DNA of 5,922 bases, taken from positions 1-5,922 of the forward strand of contig JBHGAV010000113.1 of NCBI GenBank assembly GCA_041946685.1, written 5' to 3'. How positions within the stretch are numbered: position 1 is the first letter of the stretch; every line of letters begins with the position of its first letter. Position numbers and translations under genes: made by a program. Source of the stretch: JBHGAV01 sp041946685 (GTDB taxonomy: Bacteria; Acidobacteriota; Terriglobia; Bryobacterales; Bryobacteraceae). This document shows positions 1 to 5,922 of this stretch, one piece after another. Under the pieces are notes generated by a model that ran no database searches, was not told the origin of the DNA, and saw only the letters and a list, made by a program, of their open reading frames with translations.

Positions 1-2007
1 TTCAAGTTCGGCGGGGAGGCTCGCAACCTGCTGTCCAACTACATCGATCCGGTGGAGATCTCGGCTTCGTACCCGAGCGGCTCGGGGGGCAACTACAACT
101 TCGAATACGTCACGCGCGACGGCAGTTCTTCCACTCTCAACACGCAGAACGTGCAGAGGGGCATCACCAACGCCCGTTATTTCCTTGGGGTGCCCGGGTG
201 GTCCATCAGCCCAGGGCGGAACGTGGCGATGGCCTTGTCGCAGAAGTATATGGCGGTCTACACGCAGAACGACTGGCGCGCTTCGAGCAAGCTGACCCTG
301 AATTTGGGGTTCAGATGGGACCTCCAACCCGGGCCGACGGATCGTTTCGACCGCATTTCCGGCATCGACCTGAACGCTACCAATCCATTCGGCTACAAGG
401 GTGCGATTGCGTTCGTAGGGACTGGGAACTACAGCCGGAATCTCTGGGATACGCAGTACACCAACATCGGACCGCGATTGGGCTTCGCATATCAGGCGAT
501 GAACGACCTGGTAGTGCGTGGGGGGTTTGGCGTGAGCTACCTGCCCAGCAACTCCGGCTACTTCGAAAGCCCGCTGGACTACGGCACAAGGACATTCTCC
601 AGCGGCACGCAGGACCAGCCGTATGGCCCCAACCCGAACGGGGTCCCGGCTTTCCGCATGGCGGACGACGCCCCCCTGGCGATTGCTGTGAATGCGGACC
701 CAGGAGCTCCCGTGGTCTACGGGGCGAGCAACACCTACTTTGACCGCAACTTCAAGAACGGGCGCGCGATGCAGTACAACTTCTTCATTGAGAAGCGGTT
801 CCTCAGCACATGGTTCGCTTCGGTCGGCTTCAGCGGCTCCAAGACGGACCACCTGTACTACCGCGCATTCCCGATACAGAACAATCAACTGCTGCCCTCG
901 GACCTGAGGGCCAGTTGGGCGGCCCAGTTCATCGCGAGCAACCTCACCCTCAACCCCGCCACCGAGCTGATCCCGAACCCCTTCCAGCCGAAGGACGGGC
1001 CGCTGTACAAGTTCGGAGGGGCGTTGGGAGCGGCCACCATCGCCCGGCAGAGCACTTACTACCCGTACCCTCTGCTGATCGGCAATTCCATCAGCATGTC
1101 CAGAGGCTTTGCGAACTGGAACTCTCTTCAGGTTCGCCTAAGCCATTCGTTCTCGCGCGGGATCTTCATGGACGCCAACTACACCTTCGCCAAGGGGCTC
1201 GACCTCACCAACACGATGGAGGACGCCATGATATCAAACCCCGGCGGCGGTTTGAGCGCGGCCATGATGGATATCAAGAACCTCCGCAACAACAAGCGCC
1301 TCGGGGGCAGCGATCTCAAGCACCGCGCGAACGGCGTCCTGCTGGTTGACCTTCCCTTCGGGGATGGCAAGTTGGTCGACATCGACAACAAGGTATTCCG
1401 GGCAGCGCTGAGCGGGTGGCAGACGGGCGTGACTCTCATCCTTCAGGGCGGCTTCCCCATCGTCGTTAGCGGTGCGACCGACGGGGCGCTCCTCGCTCGC
1501 CCCGACCGGGTCGCCGGAGTTCCCCTGGAAGTTCCAAAAGAACTTCAGCACTGGTACGACGGAAACACAACCGTGACGCTGCCGAACGGACGGAAGATCA
1601 AGCCCACGAGGAACACGTTCCTGAAGTACTACACGGGCGCGTGGCAGGGGAGGGTTGTCCAGCTTCCGAACGGCAGGTGGGGCGCGGATCAGAACTGGGT
1701 CGGACACACAGCCATCACCTCCGACGATTTCCGTGGCCCGGGCCGGTTCAACATGGACATGACCTTACGGCGGAGCATCCAGGTTCGTGAGAACCTGTCT
1801 CTCGAACTGTCCGCCGAGGCCTCGAACGTCCTGAACAGCTCACAGATGAGAGGCACATACTCCGGTGCTCTTGGAAGCACGGTGGTCACGCCCAACGCAT
1901 CCCTCGGACTGGTGCCGGGGATGGGTAGCAGCGACACCTTCGGGACGATCAGCGCCGCCACCTACCCGGCTCGTGAAGTGGTGTTAAACCTTCGCCTGAG
2001 GTTCTGA
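1..2007 (+). CDS. Oar-like TonB-dependent receptor, C-terminal barrel portion (5' end outside window)
   Basis: The frame is open from base 1 to the TGA at 2005-2007, giving 668 visible residues. The GTG at 52 is an internal valine rather than a start, because the preceding codons (FKFGGEARNLL...) already read as barrel sequence. Family landmarks seen, in visible numbering: QNDWR (about 89-93) followed by LTLNLGFRWD, then PRLGFAYQ (158-165) and RGGFGVSY (173-180). This order is typical of the Oar / carboxypeptidase-regulatory-domain TonB-dependent receptors that are abundant in Acidobacteriota. The tail has SLELSAEASNVLN and ends in alternating hydrophobic residues with a terminal phenylalanine (VVLNLRLRF), the usual outer-membrane beta-signal. 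The missing N-terminal part would be expected to hold the signal peptide, a regulatory-like Ig domain and the plug. It should act as a gated outer-membrane importer or binder powered by TonB; the substrate is not readable here. The secreted gene 29 nt downstream suggests a shared substrate. Family assignment is firm; the substrate is unknown. Confidence 0.9.
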   Translation, partial: FKFGGEARNLLSNYIDPVEISASYPSGSGGNYNFEYVTRDGSSSTLNTQNVQRGITNARYFLGVPGWSISPGRNVAMALSQKYMAVYTQNDWRASSKLTLNLGFRWDLQPGPTDRFDRISGIDLNATNPFGYKGAIAFVGTGNYSRNLWDTQYTNIGPRLGFAYQAMNDLVVRGGFGVSYLPSNSGYFESPLDYGTRTFSSGTQDQPYGPNPNGVPAFRMADDAPLAIAVNADPGAPVVYGASNTYFDRNFKNGRAMQYNFFIEKRFLSTWFASVGFSGSKTDHLYYRAFPIQNNQLLPSDLRASWAAQFIASNLTLNPATELIPNPFQPKDGPLYKFGGALGAATIARQSTYYPYPLLIGNSISMSRGFANWNSLQVRLSHSFSRGIFMDANYTFAKGLDLTNTMEDAMISNPGGGLSAAMMDIKNLRNNKRLGGSDLKHRANGVLLVDLPFGDGKLVDIDNKVFRAALSGWQTGVTLILQGGFPIVVSGATDGALLARPDRVAGVPLEVPKELQHWYDGNTTVTLPNGRKIKPTRNTFLKYYTGAWQGRVVQLPNGRWGADQNWVGHTAITSDDFRGPGRFNMDMTLRRSIQVRENLSLELSAEASNVLNSSQMRGTYSGALGSTVVTPNASLGLVPGMGSSDTFGTISAATYPAREVVLNLRLRF

Positions 2008-2023
2008 GACAGGCCCTGGCGTT

Positions 2024-2030
2024 AAGGAGG
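2024..2030 (+). promoter_or_regulatory. Strong ribosome binding site for the exported enzyme-like gene
   Basis: AAGGAGG is a perfect anti-16S match placed 6 nt before the ATG at 2037. It fixes that start, and it lies in the 29-nt gap after the receptor stop, where no terminator hairpin or promoter-like element is visible. This supports co-transcription with the receptor. Confidence 0.85.
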
Positions 2031-2036
2031 AACTGC

Positions 2037-4244
2037 ATGAGCGCGAAGTGGGTAGTGTGTCTTGCGGGATCACTGCTATTCGGCCAACAGCCCGCGCGGT
2101 TGGACCTCGGGCGCCTCCAGACGGGCGCGACCGTCTCGTTCACACGAGCTCCCTCGGGCGAGTGGGGCATTGAAATCGCCGGAGGGCCTGCGCCGCGGGT
2201 CGCGCAGCCCAAACCCGCGAAGCTCGAAGTGTTTCGCGCGGAGAACGACATACGCCAGCTCTCGGCGGGATATAAGACCGTACGGAAGACGGCGGATGGA
2301 ATGATCGCCCAAGCTGAGATCGCAACTGGCGACAACGTCGTCTTTCGCGTGAACGACAACTGGAGCCTCAGTGGGGCGGTTCTCGCGCTGCGCAGGAAAG
2401 TGGAAATTAACGGAAACGCCCCGGGAGGCTTTCACTCCTCCATCGCGCTCACCGTCGATCCGTCCGTCGGCTGGTCGGAGGTGAACTACATGGCTCCGGG
2501 CGTGCTGTACGCGGATCCCACTTATAACGGCGACAGTTCCCCCGGCGGCACGTTGAACTATGCGGCGCGCCGTTACGTCATTCGCGAGGACTTTCACCCT
2601 GCCCCCGTTTTCGCGCTCTCGTTCGCCAACGGCGCTTCCATCGCGGTGATGAACCCTTCCCCGCGAGGCGACACCACCGTTGAGGAAGCGAAGCTGTCCA
2701 AGGACGTAATGACCGATGCCCGGTTCCTGTTTGGCGCGCTGGGCGCCCGGGAGGCGGACGGCGGCGCGATCGAATTCGGCTACTGGCTTCCCGGGAATAT
2801 GGCAATGTGGGGCGGCCCGAGGGGCGGGCCGCCATCGCCGCGAACGGTGCGGCGTTATCACCCGATCGCCCAGGGACCGGCCCACAACTATGAGGTGCGT
2901 TTTCGCTTCGCCCAGAACGAATCCTTCCGAGACATGACGCGCAACGCCTGGCGCTGGGCGTGGAACACGCTGAAACCGACTGTCACATACATTGACGTGG
3001 AGCAGATGCGCCGCGTTCTGACGGACCAAGTGGCCGCCCAGGCCGCAACCATCGACGGGAGGACTGCCATACCTTTCTCCCTATCCACCGTAGCCGACAC
3101 GCGCGGGTCGAATTGGACGATGGTGGCCATGGGTTTTGTGGGCAAGAACATCGAGTGCGCGGACCAGTTGTTGCGCGAGAGCGACCGCGACAAGACCGAG
3201 CGCGGGCAGAAGATGCGCCAGACCGGCCTGGCCATCATTTCATCGTTGATCCAGGCCCTTCCGACCGTGCCGCTCCAGGGGACCGGCTACGACCTGAAGA
3301 CCGGAAAGCCGTGGGAGCCGGAGCACGACTGGCTCGCTCCCTGGCTGCGGAATGCGACCGAGGACATGCGCGTGCTGCTGCGAGCCTACGTGCGTGAGCG
3401 CGCGCAGGGACGCCAGCACCCGGAGTGGTTCAACTGGGTCAAGCAGTATTGCGACTGGCTCATCCTCCAGCAGCGACAAGACGGAAGCTTCCCGCGCCGG
3501 TGGAAGCGCGGGAGCAATGAGGTGGCGGAGGCATCGGGGACGACGAGCTACAATCCCGTGCCGCTGCTGGTGCTGATGAGCGAGGTGACCGGCGAGCCGA
3601 AGTTCAGGGAGTCGGCGGTCCGCGCGGCGGAATACGTGTGGTCGAACTGGGGAAGCCGGGGTGTCTTCATCGGAGCGGCCATCGACAACCCGAACATCAC
3701 CGACAAAGAGGCCGGGATGCTCAGCCTGGAGGCTTACCTGAGCCTCTTTGAATCGACCAAGGAGCCCAAGTGGCTGGAACGAGCCAGAGCCGCGGCGGAC
3801 TTTGCCGAGAGCTGGATCTGGATCTGGAACGTGCCCATGCCATTGGACGCGGACGATGCGCAACTGCATTGGAAGAAAGGCGTACCCACTGTGGGGTTGC
3901 AGAGCATCACGGCCAGGGCCACAGGCCATGTGGACGAATACATGGACTGGTCCGCGCCTTCCTACGCAAAGCTGTACAACTACACGAAGGACGAGCACTA
4001 TTTGGATGTGGCGCGCATTCTGCTGCACAACACCAAGGCCATGGTTGCCCTTCCGGGCCGCCAGTACGACCTGAAGGGCCCCGGGTGGCAGCAGGAGCAC
4101 TGGCGCATGGCACCGAGCTCGGTGGGGCGAGGCAACGGGAGTCACAGGCAATGGCTGCCCTGGGTGTCGTCAAACCACCTGTACTCCATCACCGGGCTGG
4201 AGGAGTACGACCCCACCCTGTTCAAGAAGTTGTGCGGCAAGTGA
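2037..4244 (+). CDS. Exported protein with N-terminal beta-rich region and C-terminal six-hairpin (alpha/alpha toroid)-like domain; family unassigned
   Basis: 735 residues; start fixed by the AAGGAGG site. Residues 1-16 look like a signal peptide (K4, hydrophobic 5-15, probable cleavage near G16/Q17), so the product is probably periplasmic or extracellular. Residues about 26-300 are rich in alternating polar/hydrophobic strands with few helices, suggesting a beta-sandwich. Residues about 300-720 alternate amphipathic helices with Gly/Trp-rich loops: TRNAWRWAWN (301-310), YCDWLILQQRQDGSFPRRW (471-489), SNWGSRGVFIGAAID (536-550), KEAGMLSLEAYLSLFES (557-573), ESWIWIWNVP (591-600) and GWQQEHWR (683-690). 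The QQ-x-DGSF hairpin and the Leu/Trp helices recall six-hairpin glycosidases and related polysaccharide lyases. Aromatic loops could bind sugar; candidate acids include E427, E429, D431, D556 and E558, but no known catalytic signature was recognised. Adjacency to the receptor suggests processing of the imported substrate. A glycan-active role is inference; a non-catalytic toroid protein is possible. Confidence 0.8.
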   Translation: MSAKWVVCLAGSLLFGQQPARLDLGRLQTGATVSFTRAPSGEWGIEIAGGPAPRVAQPKPAKLEVFRAENDIRQLSAGYKTVRKTADGMIAQAEIATGDNVVFRVNDNWSLSGAVLALRRKVEINGNAPGGFHSSIALTVDPSVGWSEVNYMAPGVLYADPTYNGDSSPGGTLNYAARRYVIREDFHPAPVFALSFANGASIAVMNPSPRGDTTVEEAKLSKDVMTDARFLFGALGAREADGGAIEFGYWLPGNMAMWGGPRGGPPSPRTVRRYHPIAQGPAHNYEVRFRFAQNESFRDMTRNAWRWAWNTLKPTVTYIDVEQMRRVLTDQVAAQAATIDGRTAIPFSLSTVADTRGSNWTMVAMGFVGKNIECADQLLRESDRDKTERGQKMRQTGLAIISSLIQALPTVPLQGTGYDLKTGKPWEPEHDWLAPWLRNATEDMRVLLRAYVRERAQGRQHPEWFNWVKQYCDWLILQQRQDGSFPRRWKRGSNEVAEASGTTSYNPVPLLVLMSEVTGEPKFRESAVRAAEYVWSNWGSRGVFIGAAIDNPNITDKEAGMLSLEAYLSLFESTKEPKWLERARAAADFAESWIWIWNVPMPLDADDAQLHWKKGVPTVGLQSITARATGHVDEYMDWSAPSYAKLYNYTKDEHYLDVARILLHNTKAMVALPGRQYDLKGPGWQQEHWRMAPSSVGRGNGSHRQWLPWVSSNHLYSITGLEEYDPTLFKKLCGK
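2112..2210 (+). repeat. Upstream copy of a diverged direct repeat (codons 26-58 of the exported-enzyme gene)
   Basis: These 99 bases, directly after the signal peptide region, match 4264-4363 downstream. A hand alignment gives about 72 of 99 bases identical and 22 of 33 residues identical, with shared blocks TGATVSF, EWGIE, APRV and QP. Many differences fall at third codon positions, so both copies evolved under protein-level constraint before the downstream one decayed. This copy lies within the intact gene. Confidence 0.85.
2811..2833. repeat. Perfect 9-bp inverted repeat inside the exported-enzyme gene
   Basis: GGCGGCCCG (2811-2819) is followed by the 5-nt spacer AGGGG and by its exact reverse complement CGGGCCGCC (2825-2833). 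All 18 paired bases are G or C, so a stable RNA hairpin is likely. It encodes GGPRGGPP (residues 259-266), a Gly/Pro/Arg linker-like stretch in the N-terminal half. It may simply follow from Gly and Pro codons in a GC-rich genome. There is no T-tract, so it is not an intrinsic terminator. Confidence 0.7.
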
Positions 4245-4263
4245 CTTGACCAGGAGAGAGAGC

Positions 4264-4366
4264 CGTCTGCGGACAGGCGCGACGGTTTCGTTCGCCCGCG
4301 GAACGGCGAGCGAGTGGGGGCATCGAAGTCTCCGGAGAGGAGGCTCCGAGGGTCTTGCAGCCGATG
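4264..4366 (+). pseudogene. Frameshifted N-terminal remnant of a paralogue of the preceding exported gene
   Basis: Starting 20 nt after the stop of the exported gene, the codons read RLRTGATVSFAR...SEWG, then need a +1 shift to continue IEVSGEEAPRVLQP. The alignment with residues 26-58 of the intact gene is continuous if one extra G is removed from the G run at 4316-4320 (the intact gene has three G at this place). Beyond about 4366 the similarity stops; the shifted frame ends at TGA 4406-4408. No start codon with a signal peptide precedes the fragment, although an AGGAGAG ribosome-site-like string sits at 4252-4258, as if the segment coding for the export signal had been deleted. This is best read as the relic of a tandem or dispersed paralogue. 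The alternative is one copy of a recurring N-terminal module shared by several exported proteins. Confidence 0.75.
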
Positions 4367-4389
4367 TCAAGGGTGAAGGAGAAGGGCAC

Positions 4390-4594
4390 CGCCAGGACCG
4401 GTCGGTGACGGACCTGCTGACCACCCTTCAGAAACTGGATCACCAGGGCACAGAGATCGAGTTGTTGGCTGGTCAGGTTTCCACCAACCCAGCGCGTTCT
4501 GTTTTGTCTGCTGCCGTGGACCCCTAAGGGAATCCGCGAGAGTCCCGGAAGGCCGGTCTGGGGAGCCCGCCCAGAGTTCGAAAAGCGTCCACAA
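4390..4594 (+). pseudogene. Decayed fragment of a serine site-specific recombinase (resolvase/invertase family)
   Basis: Read in the frame of 4390, the codons give QDRSVTDLLTTLQKLDHQG and then TEIELLAGQ, STNPAR and LSAAVD. This follows the order of the resolvase/invertase catalytic domain after its 'LDRxGRS' motif: RS..DLL.TL..L...G, a beta strand, then T.P.GR and the AAVAEFER helix. An in-frame TAA at 4525-4527 interrupts it. After that the same frame resumes with PRESRKAGL (consensus style RERVRAGL), and a +1 frame from 4562 reads GARPEFEKRP, resembling the end of the catalytic domain (ARAKGKRLGRP). The N-terminal part with the nucleophilic serine and the DNA-binding C-terminus are absent. 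Stop, frameshift and truncation make it non-functional. The match is by family pattern only; individual positions are uncertain, but the ordered succession of motifs makes chance unlikely. Confidence 0.6.
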
Positions 4595-4644
4595 CACCCA
4601 GCCATCCCCCGGCGCTTGTTAAGTGCGGCGCCGCTTCCCCCTCG

Positions 4645-4653
4645 TGATAGACT
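4645..4653 (+). promoter_or_regulatory. Possible extended -10 promoter of the ABC permease gene
   Basis: TGATAGACT fits an extended -10 (TGn + TAGACT, 4 of 6 to TATAAT). It lies 54 nt before the ATG at 4707, in sequence with no intact gene. No good -35 is seen at 17 nt; TTGTTA at 4616-4621 is too far away. A transcript from here would start near 4660, which would exclude the GTG start at 4623 for the permease. Pattern only. Confidence 0.35.
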
Positions 4654-4706
4654 GCAAGGTTCGCCCGGTTCCCGGAGTTTCCGGCTGCTGGGTGTCCCTT
4701 GTCGAC

Positions 4707-5468
4707 ATGTTCTACCGCAACTACGGCTTCCTGCTCAGCAACCTCATCCTGCGGGACTTCCGGATCCGCTACCGGAACATGTCGCTGGGCGTGTTCTGGT
4801 CTCTGCTGAACCCCCTGGTGATGATGGCGGTGCTAACCTTCATCTTCACCCGGATCTACCCGAGCGCGACACCCAACTTCCACGTATTCGTCTTGTGCGG
4901 CATCATTCCTTTCAACTTCTTCGCCGGCGCGTGGGTGAGCGGGACCACCTCGATCTATCAGAGCGCCGGGCTGGTGAAGAAGGTCATCCTGCCGCGGGAA
5001 GTTCTGCCGATTGCGACGGTGCTCGCAAGCTGCATCCACTATCTGATCCAGATCGGACTGCTGGTGCTGGTCGTGCTCCTGGCGGGCTACCCGGTCAACG
5101 GCTACTGGACCATGCTGCCGGCGGTCTTCGGCTTGCAGGTGATCTTCGTGTGCGGGCTGAGCCTGATCTCGTCCGCCCTGGACGTCTACTTCCGGGACAT
5201 CCGCTACGTGGTCGAATCGGCCAACACCGTGTTGTTTTGGCTGGTGCCGATCTTCTACTCCTTCGACGCCGTTCCCGCCCGCTTCCACTCGCTCTACCAG
5301 TACAATCCCGTGGCCGCCGTGGTGCTGGCTTGCCGCAACATCCTGCTGGAAGGCAAAGCTCCCCCGCCGACCCTAATGTACAAACTGCTTCTCGTCTCCG
5401 TGCTGTCCCTCACAGTGGGTTTTTTCGTGTTCCGGCACTTGAAGCGCAGGTTCGCCGACTATCTCTAG
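4707..5468 (+). CDS. ABC-2 type transporter permease, polysaccharide/lipopolysaccharide export (Wzm/TagG-like)
   Basis: 253 residues, close to the usual length for this family. It is expected in the inner membrane as a homodimer that, with a cytoplasmic ATPase, exports undecaprenyl-linked or related glycans. Visible features: an amphipathic N-terminal segment, YGFLLSNLILRDFRIRYRN (6-24), then LGVFWSLLNP (27-36) opening the first membrane helix. About six hydrophobic segments lie near 28-50, 58-80, 100-126, 135-158, 168-186 and 224-245. The family loop DVYFRDIRYVVES (159-171) and LYQYNPVAAVVLACRN (196-211) are present, as is the basic tail LKRRFADYL. ATG 4707 was chosen because family members begin just before the YGFLL segment. 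GTG 4692 and GTG 4623 are open alternatives, and no clear Shine-Dalgarno decides. No partner ATPase gene adjoins it: decayed DNA lies upstream and convergent uvrC downstream. O-antigen-like export is the family expectation; the actual cargo is unknown. Confidence 0.9.
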   Translation: MFYRNYGFLLSNLILRDFRIRYRNMSLGVFWSLLNPLVMMAVLTFIFTRIYPSATPNFHVFVLCGIIPFNFFAGAWVSGTTSIYQSAGLVKKVILPREVLPIATVLASCIHYLIQIGLLVLVVLLAGYPVNGYWTMLPAVFGLQVIFVCGLSLISSALDVYFRDIRYVVESANTVLFWLVPIFYSFDAVPARFHSLYQYNPVAAVVLACRNILLEGKAPPPTLMYKLLLVSVLSLTVGFFVFRHLKRRFADYL

Positions 5469-5922
5469 GACGGCTCACGGCTGCTTCCTCCTCGCTGAAG
5501 CCGCCGCCCCTTCTTCTCAATGAAGCTCTTACCGCGGCGGGCGCGGTGGAAGGTTATGGCGAAGCGGTGGGCTTCGTCGCGGATGGTCTGCACCAGGTGC
5601 AGCACCGGTGAGAAGCGGTCCAGCTTCACCGGTTCGTCCTCCTGGCCAAGAACGTAGATCCATTCCTCGCGCTTGGCGATGGCGGCCAGCGGCTGGTTGA
5701 TAATCCCCAGCGACTCCAGCGCCTCGGCCGCGGCGTGCAACTGCCCCACCCCGCCGTCCACCAGCACCAGGCCTGGCATGGCTTTCTCTTCTTTTTGCAG
5801 CCGGGAATATCGCCGGGAGATGACCTCGCGCATGGAGGCGAAGTCGTCAACTCCCTCGACCGTGCGGATGATGAACTTGCGGTAGTCGGACTTCTTCATC
5901 CGGCCGTCCTCCCACACCACCA
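5465..5922 (-). CDS. uvrC: Excinuclease ABC subunit C, C-terminal nuclease portion (5' end outside window), lacking the terminal HhH domain
   Basis: The reverse frame is open from the right edge to TAG at 5467-5465, giving about 152 residues. VWEDGRMKKSDYRKF, then RTVEGVDDFASMREV with RRYSRL, LVLVDGGVGQL, IAKREE and IRDEAHRFAITFHR are UvrC hallmarks of the RNase H-like domain that makes the 5' incision in nucleotide excision repair with UvrA and UvrB. By comparison with Thermotoga UvrC, two of the three catalytic residues are visible: Asp in VDGG (codon 5758-5756) and His in EAHR (codon 5569-5567). The first Asp, of the usual FDISH motif, should lie just beyond the edge. After EAHRFAITFHR only about 26 residues follow (RGKSFIEKKGRRLQ...), basic and without IPGIG-type hairpins, whereas UvrC normally continues with a roughly 60-residue helix-hairpin-helix pair. 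No other frame supplies one. The GTG near 5920 is internal, not a start. Confidence 0.93.
   Translation of the reverse strand, partial: VVWEDGRMKKSDYRKFIIRTVEGVDDFASMREVISRRYSRLQKEEKAMPGLVLVDGGVGQLHAAAEALESLGIINQPLAAIAKREEWIYVLGQEDEPVKLDRFSPVLHLVQTIRDEAHRFAITFHRARRGKSFIEKKGRRLQRGGSSREPS

Noticed and set aside
2076..3029. Long open frame on the minus strand (317 codons) opposite the exported-enzyme gene
   Set aside because: Arg/Ala/Gly-rich composition without domain motifs, fully antisense to a gene with a perfect ribosome site; a third-position GC shadow.
3240..4151. Long open frame on the minus strand (303 codons) opposite the C-terminal half of the same gene
   Set aside because: Same shadow pattern, His/Arg/Pro-rich and with no recognisable domain or start context.
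4246..4527. Plus-strand frame taken as a single 93-residue gene
   Set aside because: It is a chance join of two remnants: its first part matches the exported protein only up to a frameshift, and its last part matches recombinase motifs. No signal peptide or coherent domain results.
4558..4574. Short hairpin CTGGG/CCCAG considered as a terminator
   Set aside because: Only five base pairs with a seven-base loop and no T-tract after it.
4623..4706. N-terminal extension of the permease from the GTG at 4623
   Set aside because: The 28 extra residues lack resemblance to the family start, no ribosome site precedes them, and the possible promoter at 4645-4653 lies inside; an ATG stands where homologues begin.
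5531..5547. Inverted repeat ACCGCG/CGCGGT downstream of the permease considered as a terminator
   Set aside because: Lies within uvrC at Arg/Gly codons, has a six-base stem and no T-tract on either strand.
4616..5611. 331-codon plus-strand frame overlapping the ABC permease
   Set aside because: Composition is Arg/Pro/Leu-rich without membrane segments, whereas the overlapping frame encodes a clear ABC-2 permease; it also runs into uvrC on the opposite strand.

Overview
The window looks like a GC-rich acidobacterial chromosome, probably of the Solibacter/Bryobacter type. This rests on three things: an Oar-like TonB-dependent receptor barrel, of the kind expanded in that phylum, directly followed by a secreted protein whose signal peptide ends in the style '...LLFGQQ'; an ABC-2 permease beginning with the block RNYGFLLSNLILRDFRIRYR; and high GC with strong third-position bias. 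The phylum assignment is inferred from recognised protein style, not from a search.

Layout. (1) Positions 1-2007, plus strand: the C-terminal 668 residues of an Oar-like outer-membrane receptor, cut by the left edge. (2) Positions 2037-4244, plus strand, 29 nt later behind a perfect AAGGAGG ribosome binding site: a 735-residue exported protein with a beta-rich N-terminal half and a tryptophan-rich helical C-terminal half resembling six-hairpin (alpha/alpha toroid) carbohydrate-active enzymes. The two genes look like a transcription unit for binding/uptake and extracellular processing of an unknown, possibly glycan, substrate. (3) Positions 4245-4644: no intact gene, but two gene remnants. The first (4264-4366) repeats codons 26-58 of the preceding gene, with a one-base insertion breaking the frame. 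The second (about 4390-4594) is a decayed piece of a serine site-specific recombinase. (4) Positions 4707-5468, plus strand: an intact ABC-2 permease of the polysaccharide-export (Wzm/TagG-like) type, with a possible extended -10 promoter upstream and no ATPase gene in the window. (5) Positions 5465-5922, minus strand: the C-terminal part of UvrC, converging on the permease. The two genes share the palindrome CTAG as stop codons, and this UvrC ends without the usual helix-hairpin-helix domain.

Points that most deserve follow-up: the mosaic scar between the receptor/enzyme pair and the permease; the possibility that the repeated 33-residue N-terminal segment is a recurring module of exported proteins in this lineage; the unassigned enzyme family; the UvrC without HhH; and the permease without its ATPase. 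No CRISPR array, tRNA, rRNA or complete mobile element was seen.
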